64,000 nt of DNA from Streptomyces soli (GCF_003999195.1 NZ_RJVR01000240.1:18590-82589), one strand, 5' to 3'. Positions 49,924-59,095 are shown, counted from the stretch's first letter. The notes: generated by a model not told the origin, from the sequence alone. Translations and numbers: made by a program.

Positions 49924-51278
49924 TGTCCTACTTCGATGCCGCCTCCGCCGCTCCGCTACACCCCGTGGCCCGGCAGGCACTGCTCGCCGCGCTCGACGAG
50001 GGCTGGGCCGACCCCGGGCGGCTCTACCGCGACGGACGGCGGGCCCGGCTGCTGCTGGACGCCGCGCGGGAGGCGGCTGCGGAGGCCGTCGGCTGTCGTC
50101 CCGACGAGCTGGTTTTCACTCCTTCGGGCACGCGGGCGGTGCAATCGGGTGTGGCCGGCGCCCTGGCCGGGCGGCGGCGGACGGGTCGTCACGCCGTCGT
50201 GTCGGCTGTCGAGCACTCCTCCGTGCTGCATGCGGTGGAGGATGGCGAGGTGACCGAGGTCGGCGTGGACCGTACGGGTCTGGTCGACGCGGAGGCCTTC
50301 GCGTCCGCGCTCCGGGAGGACACCGCGCTCGCCTGCCTGCAGTCCGCCAACCACGAGGTCGGCACGCTCCAGCCGGTGGCCCAAGTCGCCGAACTGTGCC
50401 GGGCAGCCGGGGTGCCGCTGCTGGTCGACGCCGCCCAGTCGCTGGGCTGGGGCCCGGTCGAGGGCGGCTGGTCCCTGCTGGCGGCAAGCGCCCACAAGTG
50501 GGGTGGGCCGCCGGGCGTGGGACTGCTGGCGGTGCGGAAGGGCACGCGCTTCGTCCCGCAGGGCCCGGTGGATGAGAACCTCCCCGCGATCGTCGCGGCG
50601 GCGGCCTCCCTGCGGGCCGTACGGGCGGAGGCCGCGTCCTCCGGCGAGGCCGACCGGCTCTCGGGGCTGGTCGAGCGGATCCGCGCCCAGGTGCCGCGGC
50701 TTGTGCCCGATGTGGAGGTCGTCGGCCACCCCGAACTGCGCCTCCCGCACCTCATCACCTTCTCCTGTCTCTACGTGGACGGCGAGGCCCTGCTCCACGA
50801 GCTGGACCGGGTCGGCTTTGCCGTCTCCTCCGGCTCGTCCTGTACGTCCAGCACGCTCGTGCCGAGCCATGTGCTGCGCGCGATGGGCGTCCTGTCCGAG
50901 GGCAACGTCCGCGTGTCGCTGCCGCGCGGGGTGGAGTCGGCGGAGGTGGACCGCTTCCTGACGGTCCTGCCGAAGGTCGTGGCCACGGTGCGCGAGCGGC
51001 TCGGCGCGCCTGCGCCTTCGGCTTCGTCCCCGGCGCAGGCCAACCCCGACCAGCCCGCGCTCGTCGTCGATTCGCTGGGCAAGCGGTGCCCGATTCCGGT
51101 GATCGAACTCGCGAAGGTCATCGGCGACGTCCCGGTCGGCTCCATCGTGTCGGTGCTCTCCGACGACGAGGCTGCCCGCCTCGACATCCCGGCGTGGTGC
51201 GACATGCGCGACCAGGAGTACCTGGGCGAGCACGACGCGCCCCGGGGCGTCGCGTACTGGGTCCGCCGCGTCGGCTGA
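49923..51278 (+). CDS. Cysteine desulfurase fused to a TusA domain
   Basis: A 451-residue two-domain sulfur-transfer enzyme. Residues 1-360 are a NifS/IscS-like PLP desulfurase with Lys192 ('SAHKWGGP') and the persulfide Cys307 in 'SSGSSCTSST'. A short Ala/Pro linker (361-378) leads to a TusA sulfurtransferase domain (379-451) with Cys389 in 'LGKRCPIPV' and the usual 'GSIVSVLSDDEAARLDIPAWC' core. The fusion should pass persulfide from Cys307 to Cys389 within one chain, for tRNA thiolation, molybdopterin or thiamine. The start is GTG, apparently leaderless. Confidence 0.92.
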   Translation: MSYFDAASAAPLHPVARQALLAALDEGWADPGRLYRDGRRARLLLDAAREAAAEAVGCRPDELVFTPSGTRAVQSGVAGALAGRRRTGRHAVVSAVEHSSVLHAVEDGEVTEVGVDRTGLVDAEAFASALREDTALACLQSANHEVGTLQPVAQVAELCRAAGVPLLVDAAQSLGWGPVEGGWSLLAASAHKWGGPPGVGLLAVRKGTRFVPQGPVDENLPAIVAAAASLRAVRAEAASSGEADRLSGLVERIRAQVPRLVPDVEVVGHPELRLPHLITFSCLYVDGEALLHELDRVGFAVSSGSSCTSSTLVPSHVLRAMGVLSEGNVRVSLPRGVESAEVDRFLTVLPKVVATVRERLGAPAPSASSPAQANPDQPALVVDSLGKRCPIPVIELAKVIGDVPVGSIVSVLSDDEAARLDIPAWCDMRDQEYLGEHDAPRGVAYWVRRVG

Positions 51279-51297
51279 CCGGGGGTTAGACGGGGGG

Positions 51298-52167
51298 TTA
51301 CAGGAACTCGCCCGACGGCACGTACGGCGCGGGCGGCCGCATGCCGCGCAGGCAGATGTAGCCGGCGTTGGCGATGTCGAGGCCGGCCGTCAGGCCGACG
51401 TCGAGGGCCCATTGCTGGTCGGCGGTGAGGCCGGAGACGTACGCCGGGGTGCCGTCCGGAAGGGTCAGAAGGGCCGCGGTCAGAAGTCGGGTGGCCAGGC
51501 GGCGCGATGTAGCGGCGAGGAGTTCGACGCGGCCGTCGGGGCGGAGGTAGCAGTAGCCGCTGCCGGCGAGGTCGTCGACGACGAGGAGGGCGCAGTCGCG
51601 GAGGAGTTGGTCGTGGTCGGGGCCGTGGGCGCCGCCACGGGTGCGGCGGGCGACGGAGTCCATGAGGTCACGGTGTTTGGCGGAGCCCTCGTGGACGGCA
51701 CCATCGGGCGCCGGGAGACGGGCCTTGTCGACGGGGCCGGTGAGCCGCATGGCGGGGTGGAGGGCGAAGCCGGCCCGGCGGTAGGTGGCGGCGGCACGCG
51801 GGTCGCGGGAGCCGCAGATGATGCCGCGCAGGCAACCGCGGCCGTAGAGCATCGCGGCGGCCAGGAGTTCGCGGCCCACCCCTCGCCCCTGGGCCTCGGG
51901 GAGTACGACGAAGGTCGACAGCCCCCACGTCCCCTCCCGCCGAAGCGACAGCGCCGCCCCCACCGGCATCCCGGACACCTCGTCCACGGCCAGCCAGCAT
52001 CCCCCCGGGTCGGTACGCGCGAGGTGCCGGTTCCGCTCCCGATGCCGTGCGGCCCGCCCGGGGTCATCCGGCACCGCGAACACCCGCGAGGAGCCGAATG
52101 CGGCAGCGGAAACAACCCGCACCGCCTCGGCATCCTCCTCGTCATCACGTAGAGGCCGCAGAAGCAC
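51298..52167 (-). CDS. GNAT-family N-acetyltransferase, double domain
   Basis: A 289-residue acetyltransferase. The N-terminal GNAT domain is complete, with the acetyl-CoA loop 'EAQGRGVGRELL' (about 92-103) and the strand before it 'STFVVLP'. The second half (about 165-289) has a weaker GNAT-like pattern ('GYCYLRPDGRVELLAATSRRLATRLLTAALLTL', 'GYICLRG'). The GTG start lies 6 nt after a TAATGT -10 box, suggesting a leaderless mRNA. Its promoter is duplicated upstream. The substrate is unknown. Confidence 0.83.
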   Translation of the reverse strand: MLLRPLRDDEEDAEAVRVVSAAAFGSSRVFAVPDDPGRAARHRERNRHLARTDPGGCWLAVDEVSGMPVGAALSLRREGTWGLSTFVVLPEAQGRGVGRELLAAAMLYGRGCLRGIICGSRDPRAAATYRRAGFALHPAMRLTGPVDKARLPAPDGAVHEGSAKHRDLMDSVARRTRGGAHGPDHDQLLRDCALLVVDDLAGSGYCYLRPDGRVELLAATSRRLATRLLTAALLTLPDGTPAYVSGLTADQQWALDVGLTAGLDIANAGYICLRGMRPPAPYVPSGEFL

Positions 52168-52396
52168 GGCGCCACATTACGGAAGCCCCGGCATCCGCTC
52201 CAACGCGACCTTTCGCGAAGTGCCCGGCCCCCTACGGCCCGCCGACACCCCGGCACGACGGCCGGAGGCCGGCACAGCCGTCCCGAAGCAAGCGAAGCGC
52301 CCGCGAGGGCGGCATCAAGAAACCCAGCGCACGGCGCCACATTACGGAAGCCCCAGCATCCGCTCCAACGCGACCTTTCACGAAGTGCCCGGCCCC
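52164..52396. repeat. 68-bp direct repeat duplicating the GNAT promoter and start
   Basis: Bases 52164-52231 and 52329-52396 are identical at 66 of 68 positions, separated by 97 unrelated bases. On the minus strand each copy reads TTGGAG, 18 bp, TAATGT, 6 nt, then GTG. The first copy starts the acetyltransferase gene. The second starts only a five-codon ORF ending TGA. Confidence 0.85.
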
Positions 52397-52426
52397 GTCA
52401 ACCCCGGCCGCCGGGTCACTCGCTGC

Positions 52427-53599
52427 CTACGGCAGCGCAAGCATCTGTTCCAGGGCGAGCTTTGCGTAGTGCTCGGTGTCCTTGTCGACCTGGATGCGGT
52501 TGACGACGTTGCCGTCGGCGAGGGATTCCAGGGTCCAGACGAGGTGGGGGAGGTCGATGCGGTTCATGGTGGAGCAGAAGCAGACCGTCTTGTCGAGGAA
52601 GACGATCTGCTTGTCCGGATGGGCCTTGGCGAGGCGGCGGACGAGGTTGAGTTCGGTGCCGATGGCCCAGGCGGATCCGGTGGAGGCGGCGTCGAGGGCC
52701 TTAACGATGTATTCGGTGGAGCCGACCTGGTCGGCGGCCGAGACGACCTCGTGCTTGCACTCGGGGTGAACGAGGACGTTGACGCCGGGTATGCGGGCGC
52801 GTACGTCCTCGACCGAGTCCAGGGAGAAGCGGCCGTGGACCGAGCAGTGGCCGCGCCAGAGGATCATCTTGGCGGCGCGCAGCTGATCAACCGTCACGCC
52901 GCCGCCGGGCTTGTGCGGGTTGTAGATGACGCAGTCGTCGAGCGAGAAGCCCATGTCGCGTACGGCGGTGTTGCGGCCGAGGTGCTGGTCGGGGAGGAAG
53001 AGGACCTTCTCGCCCTCGCCGAAGGCCCATTCGAGGGCGCGCTTGGCGTTGCTGGAGGTGCAGATCGTGCCGCCGTGCCGGCCGGTGAAGGCCTTGATGT
53101 CGGCGGAGGAGTTCATGTACGAGACGGGGACGGTGACGTCCGCGATGCCGGCGTCGGTCAGGACGTCCCAGCACTCGGCGACCTGCTCGGCGGTGGCCAT
53201 GTCGGCCATGGAGCAACCGGCGGCGAGGTCGGGGAGGATGACGGCCTGGGCCTCGGAGGTGAGGATGTCCGCGGATTCCGCCATGAAGTGGACACCGCAG
53301 AAGACGATGTACTCGGCCTCGGGGCGGACGGCGGCGTCGCGGGCGAGCTTGAAGGAGTCGCCGGTGACATCGGCGAACTCGATAACCTCGTCACGTTGGT
53401 AGTGGTGGCCGAGGATGAAGACCTTCTCCCCGAGCTTGGCCTTGGCGGCGCGGGCACGTTCGACCAGGTCCGGGTCGGACGCTGCGGGCAGATCACCGGG
53501 ACAGTCCACGCCGCGTTCGCTGCGCGGGTCGGCCTCGCGGCCCAGCAGGAGCAGGGCGAGCGGGGTGGGCTGAACGTCCAGCGGTTCGGTGGTGGTCAC
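52427..53599 (-). CDS. nadA: Quinolinate synthase NadA
   Basis: 4Fe-4S enzyme that condenses iminoaspartate and dihydroxyacetone phosphate to quinolinate in NAD synthesis. The 390-residue protein has three cluster cysteines in 'VFCGVHFMAE', 'HPECKHEV' and 'TVCFCSTMNR', plus 'LGHHYQRDE' and 'YNPHKPGGG'. It carries the actinobacterial N-terminal extension of about 50 residues. The GTG at 53599 follows GGAGCC-like sequence. No nadB or nadC is adjacent, so nadA is solitary here. An inverted repeat lies in its promoter. Confidence 0.96.
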   Translation of the reverse strand: MTTTEPLDVQPTPLALLLLGREADPRSERGVDCPGDLPAASDPDLVERARAAKAKLGEKVFILGHHYQRDEVIEFADVTGDSFKLARDAAVRPEAEYIVFCGVHFMAESADILTSEAQAVILPDLAAGCSMADMATAEQVAECWDVLTDAGIADVTVPVSYMNSSADIKAFTGRHGGTICTSSNAKRALEWAFGEGEKVLFLPDQHLGRNTAVRDMGFSLDDCVIYNPHKPGGGVTVDQLRAAKMILWRGHCSVHGRFSLDSVEDVRARIPGVNVLVHPECKHEVVSAADQVGSTEYIVKALDAASTGSAWAIGTELNLVRRLAKAHPDKQIVFLDKTVCFCSTMNRIDLPHLVWTLESLADGNVVNRIQVDKDTEHYAKLALEQMLALP

Positions 53600-53652
53600 G
53601 GGCCGGAGCCCTTTCTCTGCGGGTCGTGGTTTTCGGCGGCTCAAACCTTTAT

Positions 53653-53665
53653 CGTCTATTTGACG
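53653..53665. promoter_or_regulatory. Candidate operator of nadA
   Basis: CGTCTATTTGACG is a 4-bp-arm palindrome with A/T spacer in an A/T-rich stretch (53645-53690) 54 bp before nadA. NAD genes in actinobacteria are often under NrtR-type repressors; assignment to any regulator is a guess. Confidence 0.35.
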
Positions 53666-53848
53666 CTATACATCATAACCCGTTCGCGTCAGCCTGCCGA
53701 TGGCCCTCGCGTCAATGTGACACATTCCTGTACCGGGCCGGGTGTGCGAGCATGGATCGAAGAAAGACGTACCGGACCCGGAATGAATCCGGGGCACCAC
53801 CGGTTGATCGTCGGTGGTAGCAGTCCGTACAACCCGGGAGATAAGCAG

Positions 53849-54199
53849 ATGACGGTTCAGGACGAGACCAGCACGGACGGCATCCTTCTGTCCGACTCGG
53901 CGGCAGCCAAGGTCAAGGCCCTGCTGGACCAGGAAGGCCGCGAGGACCTCGCGCTGCGTGTCGCCGTCCAGCCCGGCGGCTGCTCCGGCCTGCGATACCA
54001 GCTGTTCTTCGACGAGCGCTCGCTCGACGGCGACGTCGTGAAGGACTTCAGCGGAGTGAAGGTCGTCACCGACCGCATGAGCGCGCCCTACCTCGGTGGT
54101 GCCTCCATCGACTTCGTGGACACGATCGAGAAGCAGGGCTTCACGATCGACAACCCGAACGCCACGGGCTCGTGCGCCTGCGGCGACTCGTTCCACTGA
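53849..54199 (+). CDS. erpA: Iron-sulfur cluster insertion protein ErpA
   Basis: A-type carrier that delivers iron-sulfur clusters to apo-proteins. The 116-residue protein has the three conserved cysteines Cys45 ('GGCSGLRY') and Cys109/Cys111 ('GSCACGDSF'). ATG 53849 has GGGAG 9-10 nt upstream. It is divergent from nadA, whose product needs a 4Fe-4S cluster, and is followed by a strong terminator. It is single, without isc or suf genes nearby. Confidence 0.95.
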   Translation: MTVQDETSTDGILLSDSAAAKVKALLDQEGREDLALRVAVQPGGCSGLRYQLFFDERSLDGDVVKDFSGVKVVTDRMSAPYLGGASIDFVDTIEKQGFTIDNPNATGSCACGDSFH

Positions 54200-54223
54200 G
54201 CTTCTGAGCACCCAGCAACACGT

Positions 54224-54267
54224 ACACACAAGTGGCGGCACCCGATCGGGTGCCGCCACTTGTGTGT
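54224..54267. terminator. Bidirectional terminator between erpA and the reverse-strand gene
   Basis: A perfect 22-bp stem (arms ACACACAAGTGGCGGCACCC plus GA, and complement) with no loop bases to spare. It lies between convergent genes ending at 54199 and 54272. Confidence 0.85.
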
Positions 54268-54271
54268 GATG

Positions 54272-55501
54272 TCACTTCTTCGGGACCGCCTTGCCGTCGA
54301 AGGCGTCGACGACCTTCCGGGCGCCCAGTGGCCTGCCGAGCGGCACGGTCTTCGTGAAGGCCTTGGCGAGCGCGACGCAGGGCCGCTTCGAATCCTCGCG
54401 CTGCTGCGTGACGTGAGCCTTCACCGTCTGACCCGACTCGTCGGCGGACGCCGTGTAGGTGCTGCAGACGCCGCCCCAGAAGCTCAGCTTCAGGCTCTTG
54501 CCGTCCACCGCGTACGACGTGATGTCGACCAGGCTGCTCGGCGTCGCCTGCGTGGTGTCCACCGCGGGTTGCGCCAGCGTCGTGGAGCCCTTCACGCCGG
54601 CCTGGGTCACCTCGAACAGCCAGGACGGTACGAGGGCCTGTCGGCCGGCCACGTACTGCGAGGAGAGCCCGAAGACCGTCTGGCGTACGTTCAGGGGCTG
54701 GGTTTTGGTCGGAACGCAGGGCATCACGGTCGGCAGCTTGGGGTCGTCGCCGGGGGCCGTGGACTCCTTGGGGACGACGGTCGGGCATTCGCCGATGCCG
54801 TGGTCCTCGCCGCCGCCACGGGCGGCTTCCAGGTTCTTGAGGGCCTTTTCGGCGCTCATGACCGGCTGGACCTCACCCTTGGTGAGCGGCGACAGCGGGC
54901 CGTTGGCGCTGGTCAGCCGGCCGTCGGGGGCGATCTTCAGGCTGGTGCTCCAGCCGTACGTGGGAAGGCCGGCGACGACCGGGTCGGCGCTGACCGTGCG
55001 GAGCCCGTTGGCGGTCTGGCTCGCGTCGGTCTTCGCGCCCCTGAGGCCGAGAGCGGCGAGCAGGGGTGCCGCCTTGTCCAGGGCCTTCTGCTCGGCGACG
55101 GCCGCGCCGGACGTGCTGTGGGCGCCGGTGCCGTAGCGCGCGTACGACCACGTGCCGGGGGCGGCCTTGAGCACCTGGAGGGTGGGGCCCGCGCCGCCGC
55201 CGGCCTTCCAGAACCCCGCGTCGGAAGTGACGGTGCCGGGCACGCCGAGCGCCTTGGCCAGTTCCTCGACGGTGGCGCGGGACACCGTGCCGGGGTGCTG
55301 GACCGCCGCCGAGCCGGGGCCGGTGGGCAGCGAGGTCGCGGAGGGGGTGCCGCCAGGCGAGGCATGCGAGCTCTTGCCGCCGCCGCCAGAGGTCGTCGCC
55401 CAGTAAGCGCCACCGCCACCGGCCAGCAGGACCGCCGTGGCGACGCCCGCGATCAGCAGCGGGGACCTGTACTTACGGCCGTCCTGCGCACGCTCTTCCA
55501 C
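54272..55501 (-). CDS. Membrane-anchored extracytoplasmic protein, unknown function
   Basis: A 409-residue protein with a short cytoplasmic N-terminus ('MEERAQDGRKYRSP'), one transmembrane helix (about 14-34) and a large exported region beginning with a Gly/Ser/Pro linker. It has several regularly placed Cys ('GECPTVVP', 'VMPCVPT', 'GGVCSTY', 'RPCVAL') that may form disulfides. I recognise no domain. It is conserved in style with Streptomyces hypotheticals. It is followed by the bidirectional terminator shared with erpA. A small gene lies upstream in the same direction. Confidence 0.75.
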   Translation of the reverse strand: MEERAQDGRKYRSPLLIAGVATAVLLAGGGGAYWATTSGGGGKSSHASPGGTPSATSLPTGPGSAAVQHPGTVSRATVEELAKALGVPGTVTSDAGFWKAGGGAGPTLQVLKAAPGTWSYARYGTGAHSTSGAAVAEQKALDKAAPLLAALGLRGAKTDASQTANGLRTVSADPVVAGLPTYGWSTSLKIAPDGRLTSANGPLSPLTKGEVQPVMSAEKALKNLEAARGGGEDHGIGECPTVVPKESTAPGDDPKLPTVMPCVPTKTQPLNVRQTVFGLSSQYVAGRQALVPSWLFEVTQAGVKGSTTLAQPAVDTTQATPSSLVDITSYAVDGKSLKLSFWGGVCSTYTASADESGQTVKAHVTQQREDSKRPCVALAKAFTKTVPLGRPLGARKVVDAFDGKAVPKK

Positions 55502-55588
55502 CGCTCGACTCCTTCGGCTCCGTACCGTCCTTGACGTACGCCGGTTGGACGGAGCCGCGCCTGCGGTGGTTCCAGGGGCCCGGGGGGT

Positions 55589-55792
55589 TCAGTCCCCGTA
55601 CTCGGCCATGCCGTCGACGACGTGCGCGGACGCCGGCGGGACGGTGATGCCGTGCAGTCTCGACGGGGCGACGGCCGCCGTCTTCTCGCCGACCTTGGTT
55701 TCCCAGTGGGGGGCCATCTTGTGGCAGTCGCCGATCAGCTGTGCGAGTGATTCGGGTTCCGCGGGGGGATTGGTGGGAAGCGGTGTGGTCAT
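55589..55792 (-). CDS. Small hypothetical protein, 67 aa
   Basis: A Pro-rich start ('MTTPLPTNPPAEPES') is followed by 'LAQLIGDCHKMAPHWETKVGEKTAAVAPSRL' and an acidic end 'GMAEYGD'. ATG 55792 is preferred over the GTG six codons upstream. It lies 87 bp upstream of the 409-residue protein in the same direction. No family is recognised; the coding case rests on codon bias and context. Confidence 0.5.
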   Translation of the reverse strand: MTTPLPTNPPAEPESLAQLIGDCHKMAPHWETKVGEKTAAVAPSRLHGITVPPASAHVVDGMAEYGD

Positions 55793-55924
55793 AGTCCTGA
55801 CAGTAGGCATCCCGGGGTACGGGATAAAGCCCTACTATCGGGTAGTTTCGCCGTGTCGGCGCAGGCCGGTGGCACCCGGTAGCGTTGACAGGTCCGTATC
55901 GCCCTCCGCAGGAGCGTCCCTGTC

Positions 55925-56899
55925 GTGCGTATCGCTGTCACCGGCTCCATCGCCACCGACCACCTGATGACCTTCCCCGGCCGCTTCGCCGACCAGCTGG
56001 TCGCCGACCAGCTGCACACGGTCTCGCTCTCCTTCCTCGTCGACAATCTGGACGTACGGCGCGGTGGCGTCGGCGCCAACATCTGCTTCGGCATGGGCCA
56101 GCTCGGCACCCGGCCGATCCTGGTCGGCGCGGCCGGCTCCGACTTCGACGAGTACCGCGCCTGGCTGGACCGGCACGGCGTGGACACCGGGTCCGTGCGG
56201 ATCTCCGAGGTGCTGCACACCGCCCGCTTCGTCTGCACCACCGACACCGACCACAACCAGATCGGCTCCTTCTACACCGGCGCCATGAGCGAGGCCCGGC
56301 AGATCGAGCTCACGGCCGTCGCCAACCGCGTCGGCGGCCTCGACCTGGTCCTCATCGGCGCCGACGACCCCGAGGCGATGCTCCGCCACACCGAGGAGTG
56401 CCGTTCGCGCGGCATCCCCTTCGCGGCGGACTTCTCCCAGCAGATCGCCCGGATGAGCGGCGACGACATCCGGATACTGCTGGACGGCGCGGCCTACCTC
56501 TTCTCCAACGAGTACGAGAAGGGGCTCATCGAGTCCAAGACCGGCTGGAAGGACGAGGAGATCCTCGGCAAGGTCGGGCACCGCGTCACCACGCTCGGCT
56601 CCCGGGGCGTGCGGATCGAGCGGACCGGCGAGGAAACGATCGTGGTCGGCTGCCCGGAGGAGGACGCCAAGGTCGACCCCACCGGCGTCGGCGACGCCTT
56701 CCGCGCGGGCTTCCTGTCCGGGCTGGCATGGGGCGTCGGCCTGGAGCGGGCCGCGCAGGTCGGATGCATGCTGGCCACCCTGGTCATCGAGACCCTGGGC
56801 ACCCAGGAGTACACACTGCGCCGGGCGCGCTTCATGGACCGCTTCACCAAGGCGTACGGCCACGCGGCCGCCGACGATGTGCGGGAGCACCTGGTCTAG
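55925..56899 (+). CDS. PfkB-family carbohydrate or nucleoside kinase
   Basis: A 324-residue ribokinase-fold enzyme, closest in pattern to adenosine kinase-like proteins of actinobacteria. N-terminal 'GSIATDHLMTFPG', the signature 'RRGGVGANICFGMGQLG' and the C-terminal catalytic 'DPTGVGDAFRAGF' with Asp as general base are all present. The start is GTG 55925 with GCAGGAG about 10 nt upstream, and a TTGACA box lies at 55885-55890. The sugar or nucleoside substrate is not decided by sequence. Confidence 0.9.
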   Translation: MRIAVTGSIATDHLMTFPGRFADQLVADQLHTVSLSFLVDNLDVRRGGVGANICFGMGQLGTRPILVGAAGSDFDEYRAWLDRHGVDTGSVRISEVLHTARFVCTTDTDHNQIGSFYTGAMSEARQIELTAVANRVGGLDLVLIGADDPEAMLRHTEECRSRGIPFAADFSQQIARMSGDDIRILLDGAAYLFSNEYEKGLIESKTGWKDEEILGKVGHRVTTLGSRGVRIERTGEETIVVGCPEEDAKVDPTGVGDAFRAGFLSGLAWGVGLERAAQVGCMLATLVIETLGTQEYTLRRARFMDRFTKAYGHAAADDVREHLV

Positions 56900-56934
56900 A
56901 CCCTCTCTGACACATCCCGCCTGCCCCGCGGCGC

Positions 56935-57087
56935 TCCCCCAGCCTGGCGGCTGGTGGGGGTCCTCCCCCAGGCACGCGCGCTCGCTGCGTTGCCGGAGTC
57001 ACCCGAGTAGCCCACTACGAGGGCGACCCCCCGGCTGAAGGCTGGTGGGGGTCCCCCCGGACGGAGTCTGGGGGAGAGTGCCCCCAC
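56935..57087. repeat. Intergenic palindromic repeat cluster E
   Basis: Modular palindromes CCCCCAGCCTGGCGGCTGG, CCCGGCTGAAGGCTGG and CCGGACGGAGTCTGGGGG fill the gap between convergent genes. The last module is shared with cluster C. No gene is seen in 56900-57161. Confidence 0.72.
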
Positions 57088-57161
57088 TGCCTTGCGATCA
57101 CACCCACCAGACGCCGCGCGGCCCGCCCTCCGGGCGGCCGGCGCTATTTGTCAGACACGGC

Positions 57162-57830
57162 CTAGCGGGCGCTGGGCCGCACCAGGCCGGATTCGTACGC
57201 CGCGACCACGAGTTGGGCTCGGTCGCGGGCGCCGAGCTTGGCCATGGTGCGGTTGACGTGGGTCTTGACGGTGAGCGGGCTGACGCCGAGGCGGTCGGCG
57301 ATCTCGTCGTTGGGCAGCCCGGCGGCGACCTGAACCAGCACCTCGCGCTCCCGGGCGGTGAGGGCGGCCAGCTCGGGCACTGGGCGGGCGGGGGCGCCGG
57401 GCAGGGCCAGGAAGCGGTCGATGAGGCTTCGGGTGGCGGTCGGTGACAGGAGTGCGTCGCCGGCCGCCACGATCCGTATGGCGTCGAGGAGTTCGCGCGG
57501 CTCGGCGCCCTTGCCGAGGAAGCCGGAGGCGCCGGCGCGCAGCGCCTGGACCACGTACTCGTCGGCCTCGAAGGTGGTCAGGACAAGGACCGCGACGCCG
57601 GCCAGGTCCTCGTCGGCGGTGATCGCCCTGGTCGCGGTCAGGCCGTCGGTGCCGGGCATGCGGATGTCCATCAGGACGACGTCGGCGCGGGCCGAGCGGG
57701 CCAGCGCCACCGCCTCGGCGCCGTCCGAGGCCTCCCCGACGACCTCCATGTCCGGCTCGGACTCGACGAGGACCCGGAAGGCACCGCGCAGCAGGGCCTG
57801 GTCGTCGGCGAGCAGCACCCTAATGGTCAT
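57162..57830 (-). CDS. NarL/LuxR-family response regulator
   Basis: A 222-residue regulator with receiver Asp55 ('VVLMDIRMPG'), acidic pair Asp9/Asp10, the switch Lys in 'FLGKGAEP' and a LuxR helix-turn-helix near 155-210 ('LTAREREVLVQVAAGLPNDEIADRLGVSPLTVKTHV'-type block). The ATG overlaps the kinase stop by 4 nt. Together they are a classic NarL-type pair. The closest S. coelicolor position would be the SCO2165/2166 pair (from memory, not verified). Confidence 0.95.
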   Translation of the reverse strand: MTIRVLLADDQALLRGAFRVLVESEPDMEVVGEASDGAEAVALARSARADVVLMDIRMPGTDGLTATRAITADEDLAGVAVLVLTTFEADEYVVQALRAGASGFLGKGAEPRELLDAIRIVAAGDALLSPTATRSLIDRFLALPGAPARPVPELAALTAREREVLVQVAAGLPNDEIADRLGVSPLTVKTHVNRTMAKLGARDRAQLVVAAYESGLVRPSAR

Positions 57831-59032
57831 GCCTTCTCCCCCACGGTGAGCGGAAGCCGAGCGTGGACGCGGAAGCCGCCGTCGGGGCAGCGGCCGGCGT
57901 CGCAGGTGCCGCCGAGGGCGGCGGTGCGTTCGCGCATGCCCATGAGGCCGTGGCCACCCGCGTGTTGACCGGTTTCGGCGGTCTCGGCGGGGGACGTTCC
58001 GCCGTCGTCCTGGACGGTGACCTCCAGAGCGTCGGGGGCACGGGTGACCCGCACCTCGACGCGGGCACCCGCGCCGGCGTGCTTGTGGGCGTTGGTCAGC
58101 GACTCCTGGATCACCCGGTACGCGGTGAGGTCGACGCTGGCGGGCAACGGCGGCGCGGGTTCGGCGACGGCGACCTCGACGGGGAGGCCCGCGCGGCGGA
58201 AGCCGTCGACGAGCTGGTCCAGCACGCCGAGGCCCGGGGCGGGCTCCATGGGCGCCTCGGGGTCGCCGGACTGGCGCAGCAGGCCGACCGTGGCGCGCAG
58301 CTCGTCCAGGGCCGACCGGCTGGCCTCGCGGACGTGTGCGAGGGCCTGCTTGGCCTGGTCCGGACGGGTGTCCATGACGTGTGCCGCGACCCCCGCCTGG
58401 ACGTTGACCAGGGCGATGTGATGGGCCACCACGTCGTGCAGCTCGCGGGCGATCCGCATGCGTTCCTCGGTGACGCGGCGCTTGGCCTCCTGCTCGCGGG
58501 TGCGTTCCGCCCGCTCGGCCCGCTCCTCGATCGCGACGATGTAGGCCCGGCGGGTGCGCTTCGCGTCGCCGGCCGCCGCCGCCATGCCGGTCCAGGCCAG
58601 CAGGGCGAGGTTCTCCGGGGAGTACCAGGGCCGCCTGCCGACCAGCATCACGACGGCGGTGAGCCCGACGCAGGTGAGGACGCCGGCCCGCCAGGTCGTG
58701 GGCCGGTCGGTGTACGCGGCGGCCGAGTAGAGCGCCACGACCGCGCTGACCACCACGGGGCCGCTCTCCCGGCCGCCCTCCGTGGCGACGTACGCGACGG
58801 TGACCGCGCAGGTGAAGGCCAGGACGCCGAGCGGGTACCGGCGGCGCAGCGCCAGCGCCGCGCTGCCGAGGACGCCGAGGGCCGCGCCGGAGACCGACGC
58901 GTCGTACCTCGCCTTGTCCGGCCCGATGTACAGGCTGCCGAGGATCACGCCCAGCACGGCGGCGGCCAGGACCACGTCGAGCGCCAGGGGGTGGGCCCGC
59001 AGCCGTCTGGTCGGTCGGGCAAGGGGGTTCAC
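57827..59032 (-). CDS. Sensor histidine kinase (HisKA_3)
   Basis: A 401-residue membrane kinase with an N-terminal block of hydrophobic helices (about 15-155), a coiled linker, the phospho-acceptor His199 in 'ARELHDVVAHH' and an HATPase_c domain ('NAHKHAGAGARVEVRV', 'DDGGTSPAE', 'HGLMGMRERTAALGG'). I chose GTG 59032, which has GAGGTGA 6 nt upstream, since the frame further up is unlike the family. It is co-transcribed with the response regulator. The signal is unknown; pspA lies upstream across a terminator. Confidence 0.94.
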   Translation of the reverse strand: MNPLARPTRRLRAHPLALDVVLAAAVLGVILGSLYIGPDKARYDASVSGAALGVLGSAALALRRRYPLGVLAFTCAVTVAYVATEGGRESGPVVVSAVVALYSAAAYTDRPTTWRAGVLTCVGLTAVVMLVGRRPWYSPENLALLAWTGMAAAAGDAKRTRRAYIVAIEERAERAERTREQEAKRRVTEERMRIARELHDVVAHHIALVNVQAGVAAHVMDTRPDQAKQALAHVREASRSALDELRATVGLLRQSGDPEAPMEPAPGLGVLDQLVDGFRRAGLPVEVAVAEPAPPLPASVDLTAYRVIQESLTNAHKHAGAGARVEVRVTRAPDALEVTVQDDGGTSPAETAETGQHAGGHGLMGMRERTAALGGTCDAGRCPDGGFRVHARLPLTVGEKA

Positions 59033-59095
59033 TGAGGTCACCTCGCGACAGCGCCGGCAGTACAACCAGCAACGGTACGGGTCGCGGGAAGACGG

